Positions 43,375-53,859 are shown, counted from the stretch's first letter. The stretch: DNA of 64,000 nucleotides from Candidatus Staskawiczbacteria bacterium (GCA_903835075.1 CAILLM010000004.1:144850-208849), one strand, 5' to 3'. Program-made: numbers and translations. Notes: a model not told the origin generated them from the sequence alone.

Positions 43375-44681
43375 ATTTCTTCAGCACTAAGTGTAAATGG
43401 AGTAACTGCAATTATTTTGGATTTTATAAATTGTCCAATTTTTATTTTGCTTGATGGGCTTTTTGGGTAAACTTTTATTGTTCTGTAATGCTGGTCTTTT
43501 CCTAGCCAAAAATCATTTTTAGGCTCATTTATTAATACAGTAGTTTCAGTGTCTATTAATTTTTTGTTTTTTTCTAGGGCGGTTTGTTTTAAAACATCTG
43601 TTAAAACTTTTTCTCGTCTCTTTTTTTCTTCTGTAGATATATTGTCTTTTAATTTTGCTGCTGTGGTTCCTGCTCGTGGAGAGTATTTGCTTATATAGCC
43701 CAAATCATATTTTATGTCACGAAAAAGTTTAACAGTGTTGTTGAATTGAGTTTTTGTTTCTCCGGGAAAGCCAACAATTATATCAGTTGATAAAGCAATA
43801 TCAGGTATTTTTTTTCTTAGTTTTTTGATTTTATTTTTGTAAGATTCTACGGTGTAGTGCCTGTTCATTGCTTTTATAACCTTGTCGTCACCAGATTGTA
43901 TTGGCAAATTGAGGTAGGGCTTAACTTTCTCGCAGATTGCCATGGCTTCAATTAATTCTTCTGAAAAGTCTTTTGGGTGGCTTGAAGTAAACCTAATCCA
44001 AAAGTTTCCAGGAATATTATTAACCATTTTTAAAAGTTTTGGAAAAGTGTTGGCTTGCTCTGAGCCCGTCGAAGTATCTTTATAGCTGTTAACGTTTTGC
44101 CCCAAAAGCCAAATTTCTTTGTAGCCACCTTTTACAAGTTTTTTTATTTCTAAAATAATATCTTTTGCAGGTCTTGAAATTTCTCTTTCCCTAACATATG
44201 GCACAACGCAATATGAGCAAAAATTATTACAACCGGTCATTATAGGAACATTCGCAGAAAATTTGTTTTCGTATTTTGGGGTAATATCTAAATAATCAGT
44301 TTGATTTTTTCCCTGCCCTGAGCGTAGCCGAAGGGTTTTTTTGACGCCTAAAAGTTCTGGAATTCTTTTTATATCTTTTATGTCTAAAACATAATCAAAT
44401 CCTTCTACAAATATTTTTTTGTCTCTTTTTAAAACACAACCAGTTAAAATTGTTTTTAGCTTTGGCTTGGACTTTTTAATGACGTCAAATTTATCAACAA
44501 GTCCATGGATTCTATCAACAGCTGATTGGCGTATAGAGCACATTGTAACCAAAATTAAATCAGCTTCATTTATGTTAAGGGTGCGCTTGTAATTTAACTG
44601 CTCTAAAACAGCGGCTGCTCTTTCAGCATCTGATATATTCATTTGGCAACCATATATTCCTAAATAGTATTTCATGCCCAT
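43371..44681 (-). CDS. miaB: tRNA-2-methylthio-N6-dimethylallyladenosine synthase
   Basis: 436 aa. N-terminal UPF0004 domain IYGCQMNISDAE with Cys cluster and TMCSIRQSA; radical SAM GCNNFCSYCVVPYVRERE; C-terminal TRAM domain. Two palindromic-repeat peptides: LRLRSGQGKN (44311-44335) between the domains, and DTSTGSEQAN (44055-44075) inside the radical SAM barrel. The stop lies in the MITE-like element at 43249-43374. Confidence 0.94.
   Translation of the reverse strand: MGMKYYLGIYGCQMNISDAERAAAVLEQLNYKRTLNINEADLILVTMCSIRQSAVDRIHGLVDKFDVIKKSKPKLKTILTGCVLKRDKKIFVEGFDYVLDIKDIKRIPELLGVKKTLRLRSGQGKNQTDYLDITPKYENKFSANVPIMTGCNNFCSYCVVPYVREREISRPAKDIILEIKKLVKGGYKEIWLLGQNVNSYKDTSTGSEQANTFPKLLKMVNNIPGNFWIRFTSSHPKDFSEELIEAMAICEKVKPYLNLPIQSGDDKVIKAMNRHYTVESYKNKIKKLRKKIPDIALSTDIIVGFPGETKTQFNNTVKLFRDIKYDLGYISKYSPRAGTTAAKLKDNISTEEKKRREKVLTDVLKQTALEKNKKLIDTETTVLINEPKNDFWLGKDQHYRTIKVYPKSPSSKIKIGQFIKSKIIAVTPFTLSAEEM
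44055..44075. repeat. In-gene palindromic repeat, STGSG class
   Basis: Minus strand CTTCGACGGGCTCAGAGCAA in miaB; encodes TSTGSEQ. Confidence 0.75.
44311..44335. repeat. In-gene palindromic repeat, RLRSGQ class
   Basis: Minus strand CCCTTCGGCTACGCTCAGGG plus CAGGG in miaB; encodes LRLRSGQG. It is the STGSG-class palindrome with a variant centre. Confidence 0.8.
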
Positions 44682-44774
44682 TATTTTACAACATTTTCTT
44701 AATTTTGGAAAGCATTGTATATTTATTATAGCGGGTTTAAAATAGCCATATATACTTAAAAAAATATAAATATT

Positions 44775-46595
44775 ATGTGTGGAATAATAGCTTATTTTGG
44801 TAATACCCCTCGGGGCACAGGTAAAAATGTGGCGCCTATCTTAATAGACGGGTTAAAAAAACTTGAATATAGAGGATATGACTCGGCAGGGATTTGTTTG
44901 CTTAATAATGGTGAACTCTATTCGGCAAAAGTTAAAGGCAGGGTATCTGAGCTAGAAAAACTTGCATTAGATTTAAAGCAGTCAAATATTGGGATTGCTC
45001 ATACAAGATGGGCAACTCATGGCGAACCAAATGAAATTAATGCTCATCCGCATTTTGATTGTAAAAATGAAATTGCAGTGGTCCATAACGGAATTATTGA
45101 AAATTACACAACTTTAAAAGAAATTCTTGAAAAAGAGGGCCATAAGTTTGTTTCTAAAACAGACACTGAAGTTTTAAGCCATTTAATAGAAAAATTTTAC
45201 AACGGCAACCTAGAAGAAGCTGTTATGAAAACATTAGAATTAGTAGTTGGAACTTTTGGGATAGCGGTTTTGCACAAGAATGAAAATAAAATTGTTGTAG
45301 CCAGAAGAGGTTCTCCAATTATTTTAGGGGTTGGTGAAAACGAAAATATTATTGCCTCAGACGCCGTTGCTGTTTTGCCTTATACAAAGAAAGTTGTTTA
45401 TTTAAATGACAATGAAATGGTTATATTAACAGACGGGAAATATGAAATTAGGAATTTTGATGGCCAAGTTTTAGAAAAAGAAATTGATGAAATAAAATGG
45501 ACAGCCAGCCAAATTGAAAAAAAGGGTTATGAACATTTTATGCTAAAAGAAATTTTTGAACAACCAGAAGCAATTGAAAATACTTTACGAGGTAGGATAG
45601 ACGAAGATTTAAATGTAAGGCTAAGTATAGATAAAATAGATTTTAATTTAGTTGAAAGAATTTTAATTGTTGCTTGTGGTACAGCTTGGCATTCTGGCTT
45701 AGTAGCTAAATATTTGATTGAGAAAATTGCAAAGATTCCTGTTGAGGTTGATTATGGATCAGAATTTAGATATAGAGATCCAATTGTTAGTAAAAAAGAC
45801 TTGCTAGTAGTTATTTCTCAGTCTGGAGAGACAGCTGATTCATTAGCTGCGCTTAGAGAGGCGAAAAATAAAGGGGCTCAAACTTTGGGGATAATAAATG
45901 TAGTTGGCTCTACTGTTTCTAGAGAAGTCGATGCAGGCATATATTTGCATGCGGGACCTGAAATTGGGGTTGCCTCAACAAAAGCTTTCACCTGTATGTT
46001 AACTGCTGTTACATTGTTGTCTTTGTTTTTAGCACAGCATAAAAAAATTATAATTGAAAAAGAATTTTTTAATGATATAAAATTATTGCCAGGTAAAGTT
46101 GATGAAGTTTTGAAACAGTCGGAAAAAATATTAGAAATTGCTGAAAAATTTAAAGACACGAAAAACTTTTTCTTCTTGGGTAGGGGTTTGAGTTTTCCAA
46201 TTGCTCTAGAAGGGGCTTTAAAGGTCAAAGAAACTTCTTACATCCACGCAGAAGGATATCCAGCAGGTGAGATGAAGCACGGACATATTGCTTTAATAGA
46301 TGATGAATTAATCTCAGTTTTTATTGCAACAAAAGATCATACCTATACTAAAATATTGAGTAATATGGAGGAGGTTCATGCTAGGGGCGGAAAAGTAATA
46401 GCTGTAGTAAATGGGGATGACAACGCAGTACTCAATTTAACAAAAGACATCATAAGAGTGCCCGAATGTAGAGAAGAATTGATGCCAATTATAAATACTG
46501 TGGCACTCCAATTATTGGCTTATTACATTGCTAACTTTAAAGGAATTGACGTTGATAAACCAAAAAATCTTGCTAAATCAGTAACTGTAGAATAA
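44775..46595 (+). CDS. glmS: Glutamine-fructose-6-phosphate aminotransferase
   Basis: 606 aa. N-terminal nucleophile Cys2 in MCGIIAYFG, HTRWATHGEPN, HNGIIENY; two SIS domains with ACGTAWHSGLVAKY, SQSGETADSLAALR and SYIHAEGYPAGEMKHGHIALI; C-terminal KPKNLAKSVTVE. Makes glucosamine-6-phosphate for murein and surface sugars. No glmS-ribozyme-like sequence is obvious in the short upstream gap. Confidence 0.97.
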   Translation: MCGIIAYFGNTPRGTGKNVAPILIDGLKKLEYRGYDSAGICLLNNGELYSAKVKGRVSELEKLALDLKQSNIGIAHTRWATHGEPNEINAHPHFDCKNEIAVVHNGIIENYTTLKEILEKEGHKFVSKTDTEVLSHLIEKFYNGNLEEAVMKTLELVVGTFGIAVLHKNENKIVVARRGSPIILGVGENENIIASDAVAVLPYTKKVVYLNDNEMVILTDGKYEIRNFDGQVLEKEIDEIKWTASQIEKKGYEHFMLKEIFEQPEAIENTLRGRIDEDLNVRLSIDKIDFNLVERILIVACGTAWHSGLVAKYLIEKIAKIPVEVDYGSEFRYRDPIVSKKDLLVVISQSGETADSLAALREAKNKGAQTLGIINVVGSTVSREVDAGIYLHAGPEIGVASTKAFTCMLTAVTLLSLFLAQHKKIIIEKEFFNDIKLLPGKVDEVLKQSEKILEIAEKFKDTKNFFFLGRGLSFPIALEGALKVKETSYIHAEGYPAGEMKHGHIALIDDELISVFIATKDHTYTKILSNMEEVHARGGKVIAVVNGDDNAVLNLTKDIIRVPECREELMPIINTVALQLLAYYIANFKGIDVDKPKNLAKSVTVE

Positions 46596-46606
46596 ATAGT
46601 AATTTA

Positions 46607-46628
46607 AAAGCCCCTTCCGGGGCTTTTT
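46607..46628 (+). terminator. Terminator after glmS
   Basis: AAAAGCCCC - TTCC - GGGGCTTTTT. Confidence 0.93.
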
Positions 46629-46631
46629 GTT

Positions 46632-46667
46632 TTATCTGATATCTTCTTTACGCTCCTTTACACCCTT
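46632..46667 (-). pseudogene. Vestige of a duplicated C-terminus of the 46738 gene
   Basis: Minus-strand codons read K G V K E R K E D I R stop, repeating the KERKEDIR-stop end of the neighbouring gene 106 nt away but with different synonymous codons. An in-frame stop lies immediately before it. Probably the remnant of an old tandem duplicate. Confidence 0.5.
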
Positions 46668-46737
46668 CTATATATTTTTAAATGAGGGGTGCGAGATGTG
46701 GGTTTTATTAGAATGTGTTATTTTCGGACACTGTCAA

Positions 46738-48372
46738 CTATCTTATGTCCTCCTTACGTTCCTTTATAAAATAGCGCCATTTTTCTATAAATTCTACAAA
46801 AGCTGAAAATGGCATGTCTATTAAAGCGTTGAAAAAAGAGGTAATAAAATTATATCTTTTCCATTTGTTGGAAAGCCATCTGCCCAAGCCCTGTATGGGT
46901 AAAAAGAAGATGTCGGAAATAAAGCTAAAAAAGCTTTCTTTGTCTTCTTCCATGGTAAGTTCTTGCGCTCTTTTGGCTACAGCTGTGCCGGCAAAAAGAA
47001 TTAAGGCAATAAATATTATATCTATGGCAATAGAAGGTATGGGGAATCCAAAATAATGTAAAATCCATGATATTGCTCCAAAAGTTACAAAAGCTGATAA
47101 AACATATACCATAGATAAAACAACCTTTATTGTGAGCCCCTTTTTTCTACTCATTTTTATTTCATAAATATCAGGGACTTCTTTTTTGTAGGCTATTTTC
47201 ATGACCTCCATTGTGACAATGTTTAAATTTTTCTTAGAAGGTTTTTTAACATTTGCCACAATTAAAAACATTAGAAGAGTAGGAATCAGCACATCAGCTC
47301 CCAGCACAGCCATATCAACCTTACTTCCAATGGCCTTTTCAATTAAAACCTCTAACAAAACTAAAGACAAAACCTTTGTTATAAAAATTGAAATTGTAGA
47401 ATAAACAGCTGCCCTAGAAATTCTTGATTTTAGGGTGGATAATCTTTTTAAGTAAGCTTTTTTTATAAAATTTTCTAAAATAGAAGGTTCAGCAATTTCT
47501 TTTTCAATACTTGCAGTGTTAAGAGATTCTTCCATTTCTGATAAAATATCTCCCATTAATAAATATGGTGTGTCATATTTTTCGCATATTGCATGAAATT
47601 TGTTTGCCATGGGGTTTGTTAGATTTCTTTCTGTTTCACGCCAAATTTTAAATGCATTTTGGGATATTTTTGATATCAATTGCTCGTCGGCTCTTTGCCA
47701 ACCAGGGTATTTGTATCTTAATAAGTTGTATACAATCATTGGTTTGTCTAACTTAAAAAGTGTTAAACAAACAGCAACGTAAATTTGAGTGCCTACGTCT
47801 TCTTTCTGCAATAAACCAGACTCAAAGACCTTTTCAGAGACTTTGATTTTTTCTTTCATGTAGGCAAACATATAATCAATCAAGGCCATTTCTTTTATTG
47901 ATGGCGATAAAGTCTCTTCTATTTCGCAAGCAGTTATTTCAATCAACCAGTTGTAAAAATTAATCCCTGTTTTCCCTTCTTTGTTTTCGGGATTATTTTT
48001 TAATATAAAAACATATTTATCAATAATTCTTTGAACATCATTGATTTTTGTTTCTTCAATTTTGTCATTTGAAAACAAGCCACCCCTGATCAGCTCTAAA
48101 ACCAAAGACTCTGCAGCATCTTGTGTTTCTGAAAAATTATTTAATTCTAAATCAAAAAATTTTCTTTTTAGTTTTCTGATAATTGCCGCCCTGCGCATTA
48201 AATGCTCTTCTTTCCAATCAACAATTGTTCTTATGTGCTCATAAAATTCAGCTACTTTTTTAGCAACCTCGTCAACGTGGATTGTTGCCACGCCATCTTT
48301 TGATAGGCCCTGTTTTTTTGCTAGACTATATTGGAAAATTAATTTCTTTGTTTTATCAGAAAGTTCATTCAT
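46738..48372 (-). CDS. Hypothetical membrane protein
   Basis: 544 aa. N-terminal about 320 residues are soluble and helical (FNKAYLKRLSTLK-type basic end); four or five hydrophobic segments follow: about 330-352, 365-385, 430-455, 462-485. A basic amphipathic tail ends KERKEDIR. No catalytic motif seen. Followed by a repeat of its own last codons; upstream neighbour thrS starts the same-strand series. Unknown function. Confidence 0.8.
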   Translation of the reverse strand: MNELSDKTKKLIFQYSLAKKQGLSKDGVATIHVDEVAKKVAEFYEHIRTIVDWKEEHLMRRAAIIRKLKRKFFDLELNNFSETQDAAESLVLELIRGGLFSNDKIEETKINDVQRIIDKYVFILKNNPENKEGKTGINFYNWLIEITACEIEETLSPSIKEMALIDYMFAYMKEKIKVSEKVFESGLLQKEDVGTQIYVAVCLTLFKLDKPMIVYNLLRYKYPGWQRADEQLISKISQNAFKIWRETERNLTNPMANKFHAICEKYDTPYLLMGDILSEMEESLNTASIEKEIAEPSILENFIKKAYLKRLSTLKSRISRAAVYSTISIFITKVLSLVLLEVLIEKAIGSKVDMAVLGADVLIPTLLMFLIVANVKKPSKKNLNIVTMEVMKIAYKKEVPDIYEIKMSRKKGLTIKVVLSMVYVLSAFVTFGAISWILHYFGFPIPSIAIDIIFIALILFAGTAVAKRAQELTMEEDKESFFSFISDIFFLPIQGLGRWLSNKWKRYNFITSFFNALIDMPFSAFVEFIEKWRYFIKERKEDIR

Positions 48373-48383
48373 AATTTTAAAAA

Positions 48384-50111
48384 TTATTTTTTATTAATAA
48401 TTTTTTCTTTAACTTCATCAATTAATTTCGCTAAATTAATTTGTCCTTTGTCACCTTGTCCACGCTCTCTGACGCTAACAGTCAAGGCTTCAATTTCTTT
48501 GTCTCCAATAACCAACAAGTATGGAATTTTTTGCATTTCAGCACTTCTGATTTTTTTGCCCAAAGTTTCGTTTTCATCTCTTAATTCAGCGCGAATATTA
48601 TTTTCTTTAAGTTGGTGCACGATTTTTTTTGCATATTCAAATTGTTTTTCTCCAATTGGTATCACCGAAACCTGAATTGGTGACAACCAAACAGGGAACG
48701 CTCCGGCATAGTGTTCTATCATCACGCCAATAAATCTTTCCAAAGAACCTGATACCGCGCGATGAATTACGACCGGTCTTTCATTTTCTCCTTTTTCGTT
48801 TACAAACGACAAGTCAAATCTTTCCGGTAGATTAAAATCACATTGTATTGTTGCTAATTGCCATTCTCTTCCAATTGCGTCTTTAAACATAAAGTCTAAT
48901 TTGGGCCCATAAAATGCAGCCTCGCCCTCAACTCTTTTGTAATTTAAATGGTTTTCTTTTGCTGCATTGTCTAAAGCTAGCTCTGCTTTTTTCCAGACTT
49001 CATCTTTGCCAAGATACAAGCTTTTATCTTTGCCTCTTACGGAAAGTCTTACCCAATATCCGTCCATCATGCCCATGGTTGTGTAAAATTCTTTGATAAT
49101 ACCCACAATTGTGCTTACTTCTTGACCGATTTGCGAAACTCTGCAAAACAAGTGTCCGTCATCTTGAGTAATTGCCCTAACTCTTGTCAGTCCAGATAAC
49201 TGCCCGGCTTTTTCATATCGGTAAACCGTAGCTGGCTCAAAATATCGAACAGGCATGTCTCTGTATGAAAACTGGTTATCACAGAAAAGTTGCATGTGGT
49301 GAGGGCAATTCATTGGTTTCATAAAAAAATCTTCTGTCCCACCTTTTACTTTAAAAATTTCTTCGCCAAATTTTGTTGCGTGACCGGAAGTTTCATATAA
49401 GCCCTTTTTAGTAATATGAGGAGTCCAAACTCGGTCATATCCTTTATCTTTGTGTAATTGCCACAAATAATCTTCTATTTCTTTTCGAAGAACCATCCCT
49501 TTTGGCTGTAGCATTGGAAGGCCAGCGCCAACTAAATCTGAAATGGTAAACAATTTTAATTCTTTTCCAAGTTTTCTGTGGTCTCTTTTTTCAGCTTCTG
49601 CTAACATTGCTAAATAATCTTGTAATCCTTTTTCAGTTTCAAAAGCCAAGCCATAAATTCTGGTTAGCATTTTATTTTTTTCATCGCCCTTCCAATATGC
49701 TCCAGCAATTTTAGCTAATTTAAAAGAATTTGGAGTAATTTCTTTAGTAGATTTTATGTGAGGCCCCCTGCATAAATCAACAAACTCGCCACTTGTGTAT
49801 GTGGACACTGTGTCTCCAGGCAGTTCTTTTATGAGTTCTAATTTGTACGGCTGAATTGCGAACAGTTTCTTAGCTGTTCTTTTATTTATATTCTTTTTTT
49901 CAAATTTTATTTTTTGAGCAATTAATTCCTTCATTCGTTTTTCAATTTTTTCTAAATCAGTTTCTTCTAAAGGTTTTTGTAGTTGAAAATCATAATAAAA
50001 GCCGTTTTCAATTGCAGGCCCCATGCCCAGTTTTGTTTTTGGCCACAACTCCAAAACAACTGAAGCCATTATATGTGCCAATGAATGTCTAATTTTGTCT
50101 ACGTTTTCCAT
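48384..50111 (-). CDS. thrS: Threonyl-tRNA synthetase
   Basis: 575 aa, lacking the N-terminal TGS domain (about 60 aa) of typical ThrRS: it begins with the editing domain IRHSLAHIMASVVLELWP. Editing site GPHIKST; catalytic core with zinc ligands in PMNCPHHMQLF, motif 2 RYEKAGQLSGLTRVRAI, and motif 3 HRAVSGSLERFIGVMIEHY; C-terminal anticodon domain. Next to dnaE on the same strand. Confidence 0.96.
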   Translation of the reverse strand: MENVDKIRHSLAHIMASVVLELWPKTKLGMGPAIENGFYYDFQLQKPLEETDLEKIEKRMKELIAQKIKFEKKNINKRTAKKLFAIQPYKLELIKELPGDTVSTYTSGEFVDLCRGPHIKSTKEITPNSFKLAKIAGAYWKGDEKNKMLTRIYGLAFETEKGLQDYLAMLAEAEKRDHRKLGKELKLFTISDLVGAGLPMLQPKGMVLRKEIEDYLWQLHKDKGYDRVWTPHITKKGLYETSGHATKFGEEIFKVKGGTEDFFMKPMNCPHHMQLFCDNQFSYRDMPVRYFEPATVYRYEKAGQLSGLTRVRAITQDDGHLFCRVSQIGQEVSTIVGIIKEFYTTMGMMDGYWVRLSVRGKDKSLYLGKDEVWKKAELALDNAAKENHLNYKRVEGEAAFYGPKLDFMFKDAIGREWQLATIQCDFNLPERFDLSFVNEKGENERPVVIHRAVSGSLERFIGVMIEHYAGAFPVWLSPIQVSVIPIGEKQFEYAKKIVHQLKENNIRAELRDENETLGKKIRSAEMQKIPYLLVIGDKEIEALTVSVRERGQGDKGQINLAKLIDEVKEKIINKK

Positions 50112-50141
50112 AATAATATTTTTTACTTTTTATAATTTAAT

Positions 50142-53100
50142 TTAAGATTCGCGGTTAACTAAAATTTCTTGGACGTCGTCGGCAACTATTTTTATTTCGC
50201 CGTTTCGGTCATCAACTCGGCCGGCCACAAAAACAATTTTATTTTCTTGCAAGGCGTTGGGGTTTCTTTCAAGTAAATTTGGAAAAATAACAACCTCTGT
50301 TTTTCCTGTTAAATCTTCAAGTTTCATAAACAACATTGGTTGGCCTTTTTTTGTAATAATTTTTTTCACGTTAGAAATTAATCCGCCAACAACTAATTTT
50401 TTGTCCACAAAAGTTTCGTCAATTTTTGCAATGGGAGTTGTGCGCGTAGCAAAAAGTTTTTTGAATTCATTTAAAGGGTGCGAGCTAACATAAAGTCCAA
50501 GCAGTTCTTTTTCCCAGCCAAGTTTTTCAAAATTGCTGGCTGGCTTAGCAGGTTCAAGCTTTATTTCATTATTACTTATTTTCACGCTGGCGAAAAGACC
50601 CATTTGGTTACTATTGCCATTTTTATTATTTTCACGAGCAATTTCAAGCATTCTTTCAAGGTTGCTTAAAAGTTGATTTCTTTCTGCAAACTCATCAAAA
50701 GACCCAGACTTAATTAAAGCCTCCATAGACTTTTTATTTAAATCTTTTGATTTTACACGGTAAATAAAGTCACCAATTGAGGAAAACTTTCCATTATTTT
50801 TTCTTTCTTCAACAATTGCATCAATAATGTTTATGCCAACGTTTTTTATTGCCAACATGCCAAATCGAATTTGGCTCTTTCCATCAACAACTGTAAAGTT
50901 TTTCAAACTTTCATTTATATTTGGAGCTAAAACTTCCACTTCCATTTTTTTGCATTCGTCAATCAAAAAAGAAATTCTATCAACATCATTTCTTTCAGAA
51001 GTTAAAACTGAAGCCATAAACTCAACAGGATAGTGAGCTTTTAAGTATGCTGTTTGATAAGCAATTGTGGCGTAGGCTGCTGAGTGAGACTTGTTGAAAC
51101 CATAAGAAGCAAAAGGCAAAACCCATTGCCATAATTGTTTGGCAATTTTATTTGAAACTCCATTTTTTATAGCTCCACTAATAAACTTTGCTTCTTGAGC
51201 ATCAAGCAAATCTTTAATTTTTTTACCAACAGCTTTTCTTAAAACATCGGCCTCGCCCAAAGTAAAGCCAGAAATTTCTTGAGCAATTTTCATTAACTGC
51301 TCTTGGTAAATACAAATGCCATATGTGTCTTTAAGAATTGGTTCTAGCTTTGGGTGCAAATATTCAATTTTTTGTTTTCCAAATTTTCTTTCAATGTAGT
51401 CTGGGATAAATTGCATAGGGCCCGGACGGTACAAAGCAACCATAGCGGTGATATCATTAAATGTGTTTGGTTTTAATTCTTTTAGATATCTTTTCATTCC
51501 ATCAGATTCTAATTGGAAAACAGAAGTTGTCAGGGCATCACGTAAAAGTTGAAAAGTTTTGTCGTCGTCATATGGAATTTTATCTAAATCAATGGAAAGT
51601 TTATCGTGTATAACATAAATACGGGCTAAAGTATCTTCTATTATAGTGAGGTTTTTTAAGCCCAAAAAGTCCATTTTCAAAAGTCCTAAATCTTCAATGC
51701 TGTGGCCTTCAAATTGGGTAATAACTCCAACATCGCTATCTTTTGGCCTTTGCAATGGCACAGAGTCAGTTAAAGGATCAGCTGAAATCACAACCCCGCA
51801 AGCGTGAGTTGAAGCGTGGCGTGCAACGCCTTCAAGTTTTTTACCCAAATTAATAAGTCTGGTGGCCAGTGGGTCAGTTTCATATTTTTCTCTAAATTCA
51901 TCAACTTTTTCCAATGTTTCATTTAAGTCCATTCCCATAGGAACCATTTTTGCCATTTGGTCGCAGTACGAATAGGTATATTGCAAAGACCGTCCCACAT
52001 CACGAATAACAGCCCTGGCGGCCATTGTTCCAAAAGTTATAATTTGGGCAACGTGGTCAGCTCCATATTTTTCAGCAACATATTTTATAACTTCATCTCT
52101 TCTTCTGTCGGCAAAATCCATATCAATATCGGGCATAGAAATTCTTTCGGGGTTTAGGAATCTTTCAAATAGTAAATCGTGTTTTATTGGGTCAACGTTT
52201 GTAATTCCGGTTAAATAAGCAATAATAGACCCACCTGCAGAGCCCCTGCCTGGGCCCACAACAATTCTGTTTTGTTTTGCCCAATTCACAAAATCTTGAA
52301 CAATTAAAAAATATCCTGCAAAACCAGTTTTTGCTACAACCGAAATTTCATATTTTAGTCTTTCGGCAACCTTTTCATCTGGGGCTTCTCCGTAACGGGT
52401 TGGTATCCCTTGCCAACAAAGTTCTTCTAAAAATTGTTCAGCTGTTTTGCCTTCTGGTAATGGAAAAGTAGGAAGTTTGGTTTTTCCAAGTTCAATTTCT
52501 AAATTGCACATTTGTGCAATTTTCTGAGTGTTTGTAATTGCCTCGGGGACATCTTTAAAGTATTCTGCCATTTCTTCTGGGGGAATCATTGAAAAATTAT
52601 CTTTAGTCATAGATAATCTTTCTGGGTCGTTTATGTCGGCTCCCGTATTTATCAACATTAAAATGTCTTGAGCTTCGGCGTCATCTTTTCTTAAATAGTG
52701 AATGTCATTTGTTGCTACCAACGGTATGCCAGTTTTTTTTGAAAGTTCAATTAACCTTTTGTTTGCGGTAATTTGTTCGGGAATATTAGCATGATGTTGA
52801 AGTTCTAAATAAAAGTTTCCTTTGCCAAAAAACTTTTCATACTTTAATGCAGTTTCTTCAGCTTCGTCTAATTTATTTGCTAAAAGCAATCTTGGAATTT
52901 TTCCTTGTATGCAAGCTGAGAGCCCAATTAAGCCTTCTGCGTATTTCTCTAAAACCTCTTCGTCTATTCTTGGTTTGTAATAATACCCCTCAAGATTGGC
53001 AATTGTAACAAGTTTTAGTAAGTTTTTATAACCTTCTGCATTTTTAGCTAACAAAATTAAGTGATTTCTTTTAGCGTCAATTCCAGATCTTTTATCTGTA

Positions 53101-53324
53101 AGTTTTTCAAAGGCAGTATAAACTTCGCAACCAATAATTGGCTTTATACCCTTGGATTTTGCTTTTTTGTAAAACTCAATTGCACCGTACATGACTCCGT
53201 GATCTGTAAGAGCAACAGAATCCATGCCCAGTTCTTTAACGCAATCTAAAAGCTCATCTATTTTTGGCAGACCGTCTAAAAGAGAGTAGTGGGAGTGAAC
53301 GTGTAAGTGTGTAAATTTTGTCAT
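50142..53324 (-). CDS. dnaE: DNA polymerase III alpha subunit
   Basis: 1060 aa, about 100 shorter than E. coli. N-terminal PHP domain THLHVHSHYSLLDGLPK and LTDHGVMYGAIEF; polymerase palm with GPGRGSAGGSIIAYL and PDIDMDFADRRRDEVI (catalytic Asps); QLESDGMKRYLKEL; FNKSHSAAYA; C-terminal OB fold LISNVKKIITKKGQPMLF. Replicative polymerase. The tau-binding C-terminal tail seems reduced. Confidence 0.97.
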   Translation of the reverse strand: MTKFTHLHVHSHYSLLDGLPKIDELLDCVKELGMDSVALTDHGVMYGAIEFYKKAKSKGIKPIIGCEVYTAFEKLTDKRSGIDAKRNHLILLAKNAEGYKNLLKLVTIANLEGYYYKPRIDEEVLEKYAEGLIGLSACIQGKIPRLLLANKLDEAEETALKYEKFFGKGNFYLELQHHANIPEQITANKRLIELSKKTGIPLVATNDIHYLRKDDAEAQDILMLINTGADINDPERLSMTKDNFSMIPPEEMAEYFKDVPEAITNTQKIAQMCNLEIELGKTKLPTFPLPEGKTAEQFLEELCWQGIPTRYGEAPDEKVAERLKYEISVVAKTGFAGYFLIVQDFVNWAKQNRIVVGPGRGSAGGSIIAYLTGITNVDPIKHDLLFERFLNPERISMPDIDMDFADRRRDEVIKYVAEKYGADHVAQIITFGTMAARAVIRDVGRSLQYTYSYCDQMAKMVPMGMDLNETLEKVDEFREKYETDPLATRLINLGKKLEGVARHASTHACGVVISADPLTDSVPLQRPKDSDVGVITQFEGHSIEDLGLLKMDFLGLKNLTIIEDTLARIYVIHDKLSIDLDKIPYDDDKTFQLLRDALTTSVFQLESDGMKRYLKELKPNTFNDITAMVALYRPGPMQFIPDYIERKFGKQKIEYLHPKLEPILKDTYGICIYQEQLMKIAQEISGFTLGEADVLRKAVGKKIKDLLDAQEAKFISGAIKNGVSNKIAKQLWQWVLPFASYGFNKSHSAAYATIAYQTAYLKAHYPVEFMASVLTSERNDVDRISFLIDECKKMEVEVLAPNINESLKNFTVVDGKSQIRFGMLAIKNVGINIIDAIVEERKNNGKFSSIGDFIYRVKSKDLNKKSMEALIKSGSFDEFAERNQLLSNLERMLEIARENNKNGNSNQMGLFASVKISNNEIKLEPAKPASNFEKLGWEKELLGLYVSSHPLNEFKKLFATRTTPIAKIDETFVDKKLVVGGLISNVKKIITKKGQPMLFMKLEDLTGKTEVVIFPNLLERNPNALQENKIVFVAGRVDDRNGEIKIVADDVQEILVNRES

Positions 53325-53460
53325 AATTAACGTAATATACCATTTTACCTTTTGTGGGTTATTTTACAACTATTGCAAATATTTTTATTCGTGGTATATT
53401 TCAAATGCTATTTGGGTTGCTTAAAAATGCAAATTGAAAACCAAACGAAAGGACATCTTT

Positions 53461-53685
53461 ATGAGCGTGATTTTGAATGAAAATACCGTTAAATCGATTG
53501 AAGAGGGAGAAGTCAGTATTTTAATTCCGGTGAATGTCGGCAGATTCAAGGGTATATTTGCTCACAAAACAGACGGCATAAAAGTCGGTGATGTTATCCT
53601 CTATGAGCGTTTCGACGAAGGCGGGAAAAATTTTTCTCCATATGCAATATTCGTTGGCTTTCTCGAGAGAGCAGAATGCGAATAA
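53461..53685 (+). CDS. 74-aa hypothetical protein
   Basis: ATG 53461 chosen because a good Shine-Dalgarno (GAAAGGA) lies 7 nt upstream; the frame opens at 53434. Sequence MSVILNENTVKSIEEGE then a compact beta-rich part (ISILIPVN-like, GIFAHKTDGIKVGDVILYERF). The strong RBS and lone position match the RNHCP and 57433/58048 genes. Not recognised. Confidence 0.65.
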   Translation: MSVILNENTVKSIEEGEVSILIPVNVGRFKGIFAHKTDGIKVGDVILYERFDEGGKNFSPYAIFVGFLERAECE

Positions 53686-53756
53686 GCTGGCCTTGAATGA
53701 AAATTTTGCAGAAGTTTTTTTGCAGTTCTTCACTCAGGGTTCTTTTTTTATACCAG

Positions 53757-53791
53757 CATCATATTTTACGCTACCGCTGAAAATATGATGT
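53757..53791. repeat. Palindromic repeat, left copy flanking the PaaX/Cas2-like gene
   Basis: CATCATATTTT - 12-nt loop ACGCTACCGCTG - AAAATATGATG. 33 of 35 bases match the copy at 54408-54443, same orientation. Confidence 0.8.
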
Positions 53792-53859
53792 AAGTATTTT
53801 GTAGCGTATTTGCAATGGAGTGGTATAATTAAATAATAAATAAAATTAAGTTTATTTCT

